Source of the DNA: a virus
Reading direction: 5' to 3' (one strand)
DNA length: 46,837 nucleotides
IMG/VR virus record: IMGVR_UViG_3300037247_000801
Span: 1-46,837 of that record
In this document: piece by piece, positions 25,272 through 31,960 of the stretch
Layout: every line of letters begins with the position of its first letter
Numbering within the stretch: position 1 is the stretch's first letter
The notes under the pieces: generated by a model
The model's database searches: none
Seen by the model: the letters and a program-made list of their open reading frames with translations, nothing else
What the model was told of the DNA's origin: nothing
Made by a program: the position numbers and the translations under genes

Positions 25272-25541
25272 ATGAGGACACTTAGCACAGGACAGCCAGC
25301 GACACTTGGCTCTTACTTAAAGAACGCAAAAGCTATGTTCGGTGAGAAGAGCGCCGCCACGAAGTTCGTTCAGGAAATGGTAGATAACCATGAGAAAGGC
25401 GAAGATGAAGAAGTGGTAGCCCACGAAAGCCAGTTCCTACATCTACTGGGGCAGAAACACATCGAGTGGCTGGCAGACCAGCATCATAATGAGTTAAATA
25501 AAAAAGCCCCGTCAGAAAAAGGACTTAACAAAGGATTCTAA
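25272..25541 (+). CDS. Hypothetical protein (89 aa)
   Basis: ATG 25272 is preferred over 25254 since AAAGG lies 8-9 bases upstream and the leader repeats that of the preceding gene. Mixed helical protein, acidic in the middle (NHEKGEDEEVVAHE) and Lys-rich at the C-terminus. No family recognised. Last gene of the GNAT-led operon. Confidence 0.5.
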   Translation: MRTLSTGQPATLGSYLKNAKAMFGEKSAATKFVQEMVDNHEKGEDEEVVAHESQFLHLLGQKHIEWLADQHHNELNKKAPSEKGLNKGF

Positions 25542-25542
25542 G

Positions 25543-25572
25543 AATGTCCAAGATATTAACAGAAAGGACATT
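25543..25572. promoter_or_regulatory. Inverted ATGTCC pair
   Basis: AATGTCC (25543-25549) and GGACATT (25566-25572) form a perfect 7-bp inverted pair 16 bp apart, right after the last gene of the operon. A weak promoter-like pair TTTACA/TACTGT with a 16-bp spacer begins at 25571 and points to the terminator at 25652. Confidence 0.45.
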
Positions 25573-25635
25573 TACACTACGAAAAGCCGTGCTACTGTTA
25601 AGGCATAACTCGATAGGTTCCCCTTCCTATTGTTG

Positions 25636-25914
25636 TTATAAGATGACCCTGCCTCCTGAGTCCCCCTTACTCAGGAGGTTTTTTTCTAGTTCAATTCTAA
25701 TTTTACTCAGAGCTGATTCTAGGTGAGCAAGGCCCTCTAAGTTCAAGAATTTAAGAACTAGAGCTAACTCGCGGGGATGGTCTTTTGGCACAATATCGCC
25801 CAGCTTCAGACCCTCTTTTAAGATATTCAATCCAAGAGCAGGCGTGCCGTCATATGAACCTACACCATAACCAACACGGCCAGCGCCAAACGTTATTATT
25901 GTGACCTCTCTCAT
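25636..25914 (-). CDS. Hypothetical protein (92 aa)
   Basis: Starts with a beta-Gly region (VTIITFGAGRVGYGVGSYDG) and continues as a helical C-terminal half (HLESALSKIRIELEKNLL). No family recognised. Start overlaps the AraC-like gene stop as ATGA. Its last 15 codons run across the terminator hairpin of the convergent operon, so its 3-prime end is under double use. Confidence 0.5.
   Translation of the reverse strand: MREVTIITFGAGRVGYGVGSYDGTPALGLNILKEGLKLGDIVPKDHPRELALVLKFLNLEGLAHLESALSKIRIELEKNLLSKGDSGGRVIL
25652..25685 (+). terminator. Strong rho-independent terminator
   Basis: CCTCCTGAGT pairs perfectly with ACTCAGGAGG around a 7-nt C/T loop, followed by seven T. It ends plus-strand transcription about 110 bp beyond the last gene and faces the convergent minus-strand cluster. 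Confidence 0.9.
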
Positions 25915-26261
25915 TTTATTCTACCATTTCTATGCCGAGTCTCCTTAAGAGTCACACCCATAGTCTCGCCAAATATACGCTTATATTGTCTACTGAAGCC
26001 TTGGTAACTCTTTATGCCATAATCACCTATCACACTACGGATACTTCGATTTGTGGTTAGAAGCGTCTTTCGTATTTGGATGAACTGCTTGCGGCGAAAA
26101 TAGGAATTAGGAGTCTTGCCATACATGTGCTTGAAGTGACGATTAAAAGCAGTGTAGCCTATACAGAACCCCTCACAGAGCTCTCGAATCTTCCAATCAA
26201 TACGAATGTTCCCGATTACTAAATCATGGATGGCCTTAACAGTCTCAGGATAGTTCATCAA
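25911..26261 (-). CDS. Stand-alone AraC-type HTH DNA-binding protein (116 aa)
   Basis: The whole protein corresponds to an AraC/XylS DNA-binding domain: first HTH around 20-45 (IDWKIRELCEGFCIGYTAFNRHFKHMYGKTPNSYFRRKQF, positions about 20-59), linker helix with IRKTLLTTNRSIRSV, then second HTH and the family end signature around 80-105 (YGIKSYQGFSRQYKRIFGETMG). No ligand-binding domain is attached, as in MarA/SoxS. It is the second last gene of the minus cluster and may regulate the phage or host genes (inference). Confidence 0.8.
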   Translation of the reverse strand: MMNYPETVKAIHDLVIGNIRIDWKIRELCEGFCIGYTAFNRHFKHMYGKTPNSYFRRKQFIQIRKTLLTTNRSIRSVIGDYGIKSYQGFSRQYKRIFGETMGVTLKETRHRNGRIK

Positions 26262-26707
26262 TACAAGTCCATGTCGGCCAGATCACCACCAAAGCAACCC
26301 TCCTTAGTTTCAATCCACTCAATTATAGAATTATCACTCTTATTCAGCTTACCTATAGCAAAATAACGCTCCTTTGAATGGCGCTCCTGCAAATGAAGAA
26401 GGATAGCAGACTCAGAATTGCTATCGTTCAGATCGCCATACTTATAACCATCAATACTCTCGCGAGTCTGCATAAAAACCTCACAGGCCATACCGCAAAC
26501 ATCTGAGGGTATTGTGGCATTACACTCTTTCATTACACGAAGAATCTTATAAGGATCTTCACCACCATCGGGACACGGAAGAAGAACGACGTGTGAGTCG
26601 CGGCAGCCAATGCCAATTGGCTTCTGTATCTCGCCATCCCTCTTGTGGAAGTGCTCATGGACTCTGTGTTGGATAATCTCGCTGGCTATTGATAGTTTAG
26701 CGTTCAT
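26258..26707 (-). CDS. Hypothetical protein (149 aa)
   Basis: Soluble mixed protein with five Cys (CRD, LPCPDGG, ECNA, VCGMACEVF) and a Gly-Asp-rich C-terminus (CFGGDLADMDLY). No family recognised. Overlaps both neighbours by 4 bp. Cys spacing is irregular for a standard zinc finger. Confidence 0.55.
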   Translation of the reverse strand: MNAKLSIASEIIQHRVHEHFHKRDGEIQKPIGIGCRDSHVVLLPCPDGGEDPYKILRVMKECNATIPSDVCGMACEVFMQTRESIDGYKYGDLNDSNSESAILLHLQERHSKERYFAIGKLNKSDNSIIEWIETKEGCFGGDLADMDLY

Positions 26708-26898
26708 TGTGAATCTTCCATTATAATCTTCTTCATCGCATCACTCACTGACATCACTGGACGATACATAGAGAATCGCTCATAGAAATTGACATCAGTC
26801 ATCATAATTTCCATAGCCAAATCATTCACCATGTAAGTCGCCTCTTCGTCATTAAGGCCAAAGACCAGCTTACATATCTCAACCGCTGATTTTGTCAT
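26704..26898 (-). CDS. Small acidic protein (64 aa)
   Basis: ATG 26898, with GGAG 7 bases upstream, is chosen over an upstream start that would add a biased Leu/Ile/Arg tract read out of frame from the neighbouring Ala-rich gene. Helical, Met-rich (MVNDLAMEIMMTDVNFYERFSM). Overlaps both neighbours. Function unknown. Confidence 0.55.
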   Translation of the reverse strand: MTKSAVEICKLVFGLNDEEATYMVNDLAMEIMMTDVNFYERFSMYRPVMSVSDAMKKIIMEDSQ

Positions 26899-27226
26899 TA
26901 GCTTTCTCCGACTTCTGATTATTAGGATGATTAAGAGAAGCCTTAGCAGCAGCATTATAAGAAGCCTTAGCAGCAGCATGTAAATTACATAGAATAACAT
27001 GAAGAGCACTCTTGAAAGCACCGTGGGCAACTTCATGGCGGTCTGTAAGCTCAGGTCGCCTTATCAGAAACTCATAGACATAATGATCAATCAAGCCCTC
27101 TTTCTCGCTGTTAATCAAGATCTCCACAGCAGCATAAGCAGTAAGCAAGCCGTCAAGATCTTTAGCAGAAACGCCAAGACCTTTCTTAGGGATTATTTTT
27201 ACAGGATCACCCATTATCTTGCTCAT
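26879..27226 (-). CDS. Hypothetical protein, paralogue of its neighbour (115 aa)
   Basis: Shares with the next gene upstream a pattern LGV-x-x-x-D-x-x-GL-x-x-A near residue 18-32 and GAFKSALHV...AAKA near 73-90. Between residues 85 and 100 the phrase A-A-A-K-A-S occurs twice, a short tandem repeat also visible in DNA. All helical. No function known. Part of the tightly overlapping ten-gene minus cluster. Confidence 0.55.
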   Translation of the reverse strand: MSKIMGDPVKIIPKKGLGVSAKDLDGLLTAYAAVEILINSEKEGLIDHYVYEFLIRRPELTDRHEVAHGAFKSALHVILCNLHAAAKASYNAAAKASLNHPNNQKSEKANDKISG

Positions 27227-27515
27227 CTTGAGGATTCTCTAAGAGCCAACCCTTCTCAGCTGTCTTAGCAGCTTGGGTTATACTCCTGCCCATAACATGA
27301 AGAGCCTGAGCAAAGCCAGCCTTCACAGAGTCAGGGTGAAGAATATCAGCAGAGTGCTTATTATCATCCATAAAACGCTTAATGCATTCATCGGCAATAA
27401 CCTCATTCTCAACGAAGTGATGAATTACTTTCACAGCCTGAACAAGGCCAGTGAAGTCATCGCCAGTTACACCAAGCTTGAGTATATTAGGTTCATTATT
27501 TGTTGGACTAACCAT
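27207..27515 (-). CDS. Hypothetical protein, paralogue of its neighbour (102 aa)
   Basis: Start at ATG 27515 is supported by AAGGAG 7 bases upstream. It overlaps the stop of the previous gene by 8 bp. Matches the downstream paralogue at LGVTGDDFTGL and GFAQALHV...AAKTA. Helical with a His-rich middle (IHHF, DNKHSADILH). Function unknown. Confidence 0.55.
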   Translation of the reverse strand: MVSPTNNEPNILKLGVTGDDFTGLVQAVKVIHHFVENEVIADECIKRFMDDNKHSADILHPDSVKAGFAQALHVMGRSITQAAKTAEKGWLLENPQDEQDNG

Positions 27516-27828
27516 TACACGACTCCTTGGCTGCTTGTTCTGAAAGTCTGACAAGGCGGTGAAGGTCAGTCACTAAAATGGACAAGTTACCAACTATGTT
27601 TTCATCCAAGTTGTTGAGCGCAATCAAGTAACCCTCTTGACGCCGATCAGTAATAAGACCACGCTTCTGGATCTCCGTCAGATTCTGAACCAAAGTGCAT
27701 TTTGCCACACTCATAGAGTGAATAAAGTCCACCAAGTCCTTTAAGCTTGAAACCTCATCATGCAGCGAGGTGGATGTTGGCTCAAGCTTGTCGGCATCCT
27801 GAAGGAAGTTCTCAAAAAAATTACTCAT
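27508..27828 (-). CDS. Hypothetical helical protein (106 aa)
   Basis: All helical with heptad-like leucines (SLKDLVDFIHSMSV, LIALNNLDENIVGNLSILVTDLHRLVRL). AAAGGG precedes the start region. No family recognised. It may begin a sub-operon, since the 86-bp gap upstream holds promoter-like elements on both strands. Confidence 0.5.
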   Translation of the reverse strand: MSNFFENFLQDADKLEPTSTSLHDEVSSLKDLVDFIHSMSVAKCTLVQNLTEIQKRGLITDRRQEGYLIALNNLDENIVGNLSILVTDLHRLVRLSEQAAKESCNG

Positions 27829-27850
27829 GTCATTACCCTTTAGAGTTAAG

Positions 27851-27888
27851 TTGACTCAAACAATAGCACGATATATAATAATGTCCAA
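27851..27888 (+). promoter_or_regulatory. Strong promoter-like element with ATGTCC site
   Basis: Plus strand: TTGACT (27851-27856), 17-bp spacer, TATAAT (27874-27879), then AATGTCC at 27880-27886. It faces into the 3-prime ends of minus-strand genes, so it would make antisense RNA. On the minus strand TTGGAC (27888-27883), 17-bp spacer and TATTGT (27865-27860) form a weaker promoter suited to the 27828 gene. Confidence 0.5.
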
Positions 27889-27914
27889 AAAGAATGATTA
27901 AGGATTATGTGGGC

Positions 27915-28220
27915 TTATATATTCCGTAGTTTAGCCTCCTTCTTCTCTGCCCACACTGGTGACATATCAGCAAAAGAATCAACGCACTCAATAACAAGGT
28001 CGTGCAAAGCTCGCTTATCCCGAGAAAGATCATTAACCTTTCGCTCAAGATCATCACCTCGCTCCATATAGTGATCAATGAAATAGCATTGTTGAGCAAG
28101 AAAATTAATCAGCTCCTTCTTCTCTAAGCTCATCCAGTACTCAGCTACACTACCTTGACGGTCTGGCATATTATGAAGCTTCGCGTTGAACTTTTTGAAA
28201 TCCATTAAAGGCTCAGTCAT
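27915..28220 (-). CDS. Hypothetical coiled-coil protein (101 aa)
   Basis: Helical and charged, with a coiled-coil-like middle (HYMERGDDLERKVNDLSRDKR). No family recognised. Followed by an 86-bp gap with promoter-like elements before the next minus gene. Confidence 0.5.
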   Translation of the reverse strand: MTEPLMDFKKFNAKLHNMPDRQGSVAEYWMSLEKKELINFLAQQCYFIDHYMERGDDLERKVNDLSRDKRALHDLVIECVDSFADMSPVWAEKKEAKLRNI

Positions 28221-28223
28221 TTA

Positions 28224-28409
28224 TTAATCCTCGGTACGGCTTTTTAAGTATTCTAGCTTTCTTTCATGCTCCTTAAGGCGCTTAACTATTTCGCTTTGGG
28301 TGTTTACTATACTCGTTAATAACACCTCAAGGCCCTCAGGATAATCGCCAATCGGGCTACTAATACATTCAGTGCAAGGCTCTTGTTGGTGATGAACATC
28401 ACAATACAT
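28224..28409 (-). CDS. Small protein with Cys/His pair and coiled coil (61 aa)
   Basis: The N-terminus has C-D-V-H-H-x(4)-C-T-E-C, a compact potential zinc site, and the C-terminus is a heptad helix (QSEIVKRLKEHERKLEYL). Function unknown. Lies 3 bp before the next gene of the cluster. Confidence 0.5.
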   Translation of the reverse strand: MYCDVHHQQEPCTECISSPIGDYPEGLEVLLTSIVNTQSEIVKRLKEHERKLEYLKSRTED

Positions 28410-28413
28410 AAAA

Positions 28414-28638
28414 TTATTCCTTGGTTATCTCGCCATAACACTTAGGGCAATCCCAACCGCCATGACTACGCTTATGAAAACTCTCAAGCAAGCCAATGTA
28501 ATCACAATCAAGACACACAAAACTCTCACAAGACGCATGACGGGAAATAGAGTAATCACCAGACCCTACAGTAAAACAACATTCGCCGTCAGGAATTTCT
28601 TCTTGGCAGACATAACACTTCACAGGATCTATACTCAT
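28414..28638 (-). CDS. Small zinc-finger protein (74 aa)
   Basis: Contains CYVC at residues 8-11, CCF at about 20, H/C in ISRHASCESFVCLDC (30-45) and CPKC near the end, enough ligands for two zinc sites. Such small proteins often bind DNA, RNA or a host protein. It is the first gene of the minus cluster and diverges from the 51-aa gene at 28729. Confidence 0.6.
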   Translation of the reverse strand: MSIDPVKCYVCQEEIPDGECCFTVGSGDYSISRHASCESFVCLDCDYIGLLESFHKRSHGGWDCPKCYGEITKE

Positions 28639-28665
28639 TTAATTCTCCAGTTTGATAAGTAGCAC

Positions 28666-28679
28666 TATAGGCAATGTCC
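28666..28679 (+). promoter_or_regulatory. TATAGG plus AATGTCC element in a divergent gap
   Basis: TATAGG (28666-28671) is followed by C and AATGTCC (28673-28679), 50 bp upstream of the 51-aa gene. No convincing -35 is seen. The same -10/ATGTCC pairing occurs at 27874 and 42706. On the other strand the same bases give TATAGT. Confidence 0.4.
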
Positions 28680-28728
28680 GTTAAAGTGAAATAAGGAACA
28701 GAGAAAAAAGAAAATTTTTGGAGTGAAA

Positions 28729-28884
28729 ATGCACGAATACTATGTAAGAGAAAAGACGGTATACGAAATCATTCAGGTAGATGGAGAGGAAAGCTACGTC
28801 ATAGATGAAGCTGATACCGAAGCAAAAGCAAATAAACTCAAAGAAGAGTATGAAGAGGATGATCAGGAGAGAAGTGACACATGA
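28729..28884 (+). CDS. Small acidic protein (51 aa)
   Basis: A short gene with a clear ribosome site (TTGGAGTGAAAATG) and a 4-bp ATGA overlap with the 193-aa gene. Acidic with Tyr-rich start (MHEYYVREKTVYEII) and a Glu/Asp-rich tail (KEEYEEDDQERSDT). Such small acidic phage proteins can bind host enzymes, but this is only a possibility. Confidence 0.6.
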   Translation: MHEYYVREKTVYEIIQVDGEESYVIDEADTEAKANKLKEEYEEDDQERSDT

Positions 28885-29462
28885 CAAAAGAGCCAGAAGT
28901 TAAGAAAGAAAAATTCAGCTTTCACCTCAATACCAAAGAGCTTAAAGAACACTTTGGACATGATCTAATGTTGATCGAGCGACAACTTGATGAATTAGAC
29001 CTGAAGATGAAGATCATCGATGACCGAAGAATCTACATCTATAGCGAGTGGTTCTTCTTTAAAAAGACCGAGCAATTCTTGAGTATCCTTATAGAATATG
29101 ATGACGACTATATGGAAGGTACTTGGCTAGAATCACTGGAAAATCCCGACAGAGATGAGGGCATGTTTCACATCGAGTATTATATCTCATGGACAAGGGT
29201 ATACATGGGAGCTTGCGATGATGGCCATAAATACATGTTTTTGCCAGGTATCGAAAACCTCTGCAAAATGAGACCCTACACTGGTTTTGATATATTCGGG
29301 GCTGGCAACGGATGCGGAATACACAATGATCTTGGAGGTGTCAGAGATGCAATAAGTCGAAAAGAATTAAGCAAAGAACTAAGTAGGTTCATTAATAATT
29401 ATATCAAAGGCATGGCAAAAGAACTGGAGCTACTGGACTTTATGGGGAGATATCCAGACTAA
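28881..29462 (+). CDS. Hypothetical protein (193 aa)
   Basis: Mixed alpha/beta, with a long N-terminal helix region (residues 15-45), aromatic-rich strands (IYIYSEWFFFKK) and a Gly/Cys phrase GFDIFGAGNGCGIHNDLGG near 138-156. No family recognised. Operon partner of the 51-aa gene and last gene before the 497-nt non-coding island. Confidence 0.55.
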   Translation: MTKEPEVKKEKFSFHLNTKELKEHFGHDLMLIERQLDELDLKMKIIDDRRIYIYSEWFFFKKTEQFLSILIEYDDDYMEGTWLESLENPDRDEGMFHIEYYISWTRVYMGACDDGHKYMFLPGIENLCKMRPYTGFDIFGAGNGCGIHNDLGGVRDAISRKELSKELSRFINNYIKGMAKELELLDFMGRYPD

Positions 29463-29959
29463 GGGGATTAAAAACATCATCATCACCCCTTCAGATTGCA
29501 ATCATTCAGGGCTCAGAGTCAGCGGAGAGAAAATTAATCTTCCTGTACTGAAGCAGAGCGCACAGTCTCACCTCTTTTGTGCGCACAAGGCCCGTACTGA
29601 GGCCTTACCATCACCGTCGTGATAATTAAACAATATAGGTTATGTCCTTAAAAGGTAAATAAGGATTGGGAAATTTGGGAGGGATTTTCTGAGGGGCCGA
29701 TGGGATATATGGAACAGCTCCGAACGGTTTTGCCCCCCTCACTTATATAGGCATTGAGCAGCGTGAGTCACCGTCTAATATATGATATATGTATCCACAA
29801 GCACAACACCTTAGACATTGAGTCAAATCATTGACTCATTGATACTGATTAGTGCTCAATCATACGCTTAATCATACTGCTGTGGGGTTGGTGTGTTGGC
29901 ACTGTGTTGGGCGTGTGTTGACACTGTGTTACTGGGTGTTACAGTTTATTAATCTGCCC
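29463..29959. other. Non-coding island between convergent genes
   Basis: No credible gene is seen in these 497 bases, which lie between the 3-prime ends of convergent genes. They hold a 6-bp AAGGGG/CCCCTT stem (29461-29491), a 7-bp GCGCACA/TGTGCGC stem (29558-29584), a 6-bp AAGGCC/GGCCTT stem (29587-29606), TATAGGTTAT (29634-29643), the palindrome TGAGTCAA-ATCA-TTGACTCA (29819-29838) and an 18-bp direct repeat at 22-bp period (29891-29930). An origin or structured RNA is possible. Confidence 0.5.
29891..29930. repeat. Direct repeat, 22-bp period
   Basis: GTGTGTTGGCACTGTGTT (29891-29908) and GTGTGTTGACACTGTGTT (29913-29930) differ at one base. They lie in a strongly G/T-skewed stretch. Confidence 0.75.
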
Positions 29960-30235
29960 TCATTCAGTACCATCTCGCTTACTCTCTTGCTGTACTGTTG
30001 CCTCGCGTGCGTAGTTATCAGGGCTATCAACTGCCTTACATAACCTCTTGAATACGTCAGCAACTGGCGAGCCTGTCTTGTGTGCTAGTCTATTGAGTGC
30101 GACTTGTAGAACTGCTTCGATTCTCAGTGTTGGCTGTGAGTGATGATGAACAATATACATCTGAGCTTCAAGCTGCTTCCAGACTTGGATTTTTTTAAGT
30201 CTCTTGAGATTCTTAGGTGGTCTTGGCGTTGTCAT
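29960..30235 (-). CDS. Hypothetical basic protein (91 aa)
   Basis: Lys/Arg-rich N-terminus (RPPKNLKRLKKIQVWK) then a helical middle with HHHSQ and RIEAVLQVALNRLA. It has protein-like composition, better than the opposing frame on the plus strand. AAGG lies 9 bases before ATG. A TTGACA at 30443-30438 is a possible -35 without a good -10. Function unknown. The 250 bases upstream hold no other credible gene. Confidence 0.4.
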   Translation of the reverse strand: MTTPRPPKNLKRLKKIQVWKQLEAQMYIVHHHSQPTLRIEAVLQVALNRLAHKTGSPVADVFKRLCKAVDSPDNYAREATVQQESKRDGTE

Positions 30236-30485
30236 AATGATTTGCCTTGTGTATCTAAAGAGCTTACCGGCAGTTTGCCTTGTGATTCTGCATTGACCTG
30301 TGATTGTGTTGCCGATGGCGCTTGTTTGAATTGTATTTACTATTCATTCCAGTGTGTACGCCTTCGGCGTTGTCCTCTGAATGATAGTTTAATTTCTGGA
30401 AGTGCTCTAGTTGAATTAAGCACGTGTTTCAAATAGCTGTCAAGTCGGATTATAATTTAACATGCAAGATACAATTAGTAGACAC

Positions 30486-30524
30486 AAAAAAGCCTGCTAT
30501 GCCGCTGTAACAGCATAGCAGGCT
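30486..30524 (-). terminator. Terminator of the methyltransferase/lipoprotein operon
   Basis: A perfect 12-bp stem (AGCCTGCTATGC and complement) with a 10-nt loop is followed, on the minus strand, by six T. It ends transcription coming from 31902. Confidence 0.88.
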
Positions 30525-30550
30525 AGGTACTAATACAATCTTAGTTTACA

Positions 30551-30709
30551 TCATCTTGGCAGATATTCTTCTGCGCTGTAATCAACTTCATATGCTTCAC
30601 TTTCATATTGATCGCTTGATTCATACTTATAAGAGTTTTGACTCTTGCTGATAAATAGAATCATAAAGACTATTGCAAGTATTATTAAATCACGTTTGAG
30701 ATACTTCAT
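30551..30709 (-). CDS. Small single-pass membrane protein (52 aa)
   Basis: ATG at 30709 overlaps the stop of the BamE-like gene (ATGA). One transmembrane helix at about 7-21 (DLIILAIVFMILFIS) is followed by an acidic, Tyr/Ser/Glu-rich tail (YKYESSDQYESEAYEVDY). Too short for most gene callers. Its place in an operon with an envelope lipoprotein suggests a joint membrane role, perhaps lysogenic conversion (inference). Confidence 0.55.
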   Translation of the reverse strand: MKYLKRDLIILAIVFMILFISKSQNSYKYESSDQYESEAYEVDYSAEEYLPR

Positions 30710-31017
30710 CTATAACCCATTCCTTGTAGCCCTAAGCTTTGGCTCTGGTGATACTCATGCATATTTTGTTGCCATCCAGTTAATTCACCATTCTTAAACG
30801 TCAGGTAATACGGAATTTGACCCTTGAACGCTTTGAACGCTGAATACTTCCAGATTGATACACCATTATTCATTTGCTTATTTTGTGGCGCGCCTAAATA
30901 GCTCTGGACTTGTGATTTGGTCATACCTTCATAAAGTTGGTTCATATCGTCAACAGTTGTGCTTATACAGCTCACACTCATTAATAATATTACAGCCAGT
31001 GTTAGTTTCTTCATCAT
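30706..31017 (-). CDS. BamE/SmpA-fold lipoprotein (103 aa)
   Basis: Signal sequence with lipobox ending at Cys17 (AVILLMSVSC). The mature part has the BamE/SmpA signature: LYEGMTKSQVQSYLGAP followed about 15 residues later by the SIWKYSAF strand and YYLTFKNGELTGW. Members of this fold sit in the outer membrane and act in beta-barrel assembly or as superinfection/envelope factors. It is short and lacks the BamE C-terminus. A phage-encoded mimic acting on the host envelope is plausible. Confidence 0.7.
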   Translation of the reverse strand: MMKKLTLAVILLMSVSCISTTVDDMNQLYEGMTKSQVQSYLGAPQNKQMNNGVSIWKYSAFKAFKGQIPYYLTFKNGELTGWQQNMHEYHQSQSLGLQGMGYR

Positions 31018-31019
31018 CT

Positions 31020-31715
31020 TTACTTACCCCATATTTGTATTATTTCTTTTTTCTCTTTGAAGCTACGCGAGTACAAAAAATCAACATCATCACAAGTGAA
31101 TACTTGATGAGGTCTTTTGTTTATCTTCTTCCTTGAGTGTACGTCGCTGTGACCAACATGAATATACATATCACAGCTATCCAGAATCCAATCTTCATCC
31201 ATGCCATAGACATTTAAGTCATTTTGAGTAACCCATGAGGCGACAATCACCTGCGGCTTAAACTTTATGATTGCCTTTTTGTAATCGAGCTTCTTAACGT
31301 CGTTTGGGTAAAATACAGTCTTTTGACCGCCTTCCTTGTATCTCTTGATAATGTCGGGCCATTGTTGCATTTTGTTGTCTGTTCTGTGAATACCTAGAGC
31401 GCGACCTAAACAACCATTTCCTGAGCCAATTTCAATCGCTGTACGTCCACCGATACGAGTCTTAATAAACTCAACCAGTTCATTCGTTGGTAAACCATAC
31501 AAGGCTTGATCTTGCCCGAGCATTACGCGTTCCATTTGTGGCGTATTTTCCCAAAACGCCGACGGCATACATTTTAATAGTTTGCCGTCCATACATTGAG
31601 CTTTCAGCTCTTTTATGTCTGGCGCGTGGTCTTGAGCCATCATCATTGCATCACCCCGAAGTAGGCCGTCAAGCCCCATTTCGTGACCACTTGGCAGAGT
31701 CTTGTCAACCTTCAT
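31020..31715 (-). CDS. SAM-dependent methyltransferase-like protein (231 aa)
   Basis: A class I SAM-binding motif I is visible at about 93-108 (TAIEIGSGNGCLGRAL), preceded by a helix (LVEFIKTRIGG). A possible motif IV region is PQVIVASWVTQNDL. There is no DPPY/NPPY, so it is probably not an adenine-N6 or cytosine-N4 DNA methylase. The substrate is unknown. The C-terminus has an unusually basic stretch (HSRKKINKRPHQVF). Lies between a 61-aa gene and the BamE-like gene in one operon. Confidence 0.6.
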   Translation of the reverse strand: MKVDKTLPSGHEMGLDGLLRGDAMMMAQDHAPDIKELKAQCMDGKLLKCMPSAFWENTPQMERVMLGQDQALYGLPTNELVEFIKTRIGGRTAIEIGSGNGCLGRALGIHRTDNKMQQWPDIIKRYKEGGQKTVFYPNDVKKLDYKKAIIKFKPQVIVASWVTQNDLNVYGMDEDWILDSCDMYIHVGHSDVHSRKKINKRPHQVFTCDDVDFLYSRSFKEKKEIIQIWGK

Positions 31716-31716
31716 C

Positions 31717-31902
31717 TTAATAACCTAACCATTCTAAAGCAGCTCGAAGGCAATACATACCTTTACGCCTTTTATACTCATCAGATTCTTTATACTGGTC
31801 ATACTCTTGCCCATGATCTTTTATCATTCTGGTTAAGTGAGCCCATTTAATTAAATGCTCAAAATAACCATCTTCTAATATTTCGTCGCTTGTTGCGCTC
31901 AC
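31717..31902 (-). CDS. Small protein (61 aa)
   Basis: GTG start immediately after AAAGGAGTAACAACG, the same leader type as the ArdA and integrase genes. Charged, Tyr-rich and helical (HGQEYDQYKESDEYKRRKG). Function unknown. First gene of the operon driven by the leftward promoter at 31932-31960. Confidence 0.55.
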   Translation of the reverse strand: MSATSDEILEDGYFEHLIKWAHLTRMIKDHGQEYDQYKESDEYKRRKGMYCLRAALEWLGY

Positions 31903-31931
31903 CGTTGTTACTCCTTTTTGGTTTCTTTTAT

Positions 31932-31960
31932 ATTATAGTCTCGTTTATCTATTCTGTCAA
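31932..31960 (-). promoter_or_regulatory. Consensus sigma70 promoter, leftward
   Basis: On the minus strand TTGACA (31960-31955), a 17-bp spacer and TATAAT (31937-31932) match consensus at all positions. About 30 bp upstream of the 61-aa gene. Confidence 0.85.

Noticed and set aside
25544-25726. Plus-strand frame of 60 aa starting in the ATGTCC site
   Set aside because: It runs through the strong terminator and has no ribosome site.
27273-27551. Plus-strand frame of 92 aa
   Set aside because: Opposite two overlapping minus genes with good ribosome sites and paralogy.
28681-28887. Minus-strand frame of 68 aa, strongly hydrophobic
   Set aside because: It is the shadow of the 51-aa acidic gene, which has a better start and an ATGA overlap. 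Phe/Leu bias reflects A-rich codons on the other strand.
29461-29491. AAGGGG/CCCCTT stem as terminator of the 193-aa gene
   Set aside because: The loop is 19 nt and no T run follows.
29852-30043. Plus-strand frame of 63 aa in the island
   Set aside because: Composition follows the G/T-skewed repeats. No ribosome site.
30140-30436. Plus-strand frame of 98 aa
   Set aside because: Opposite the 91-aa minus frame. Cys/Ser-rich composition is less protein-like. Neither is strong, so the minus gene is given low confidence.
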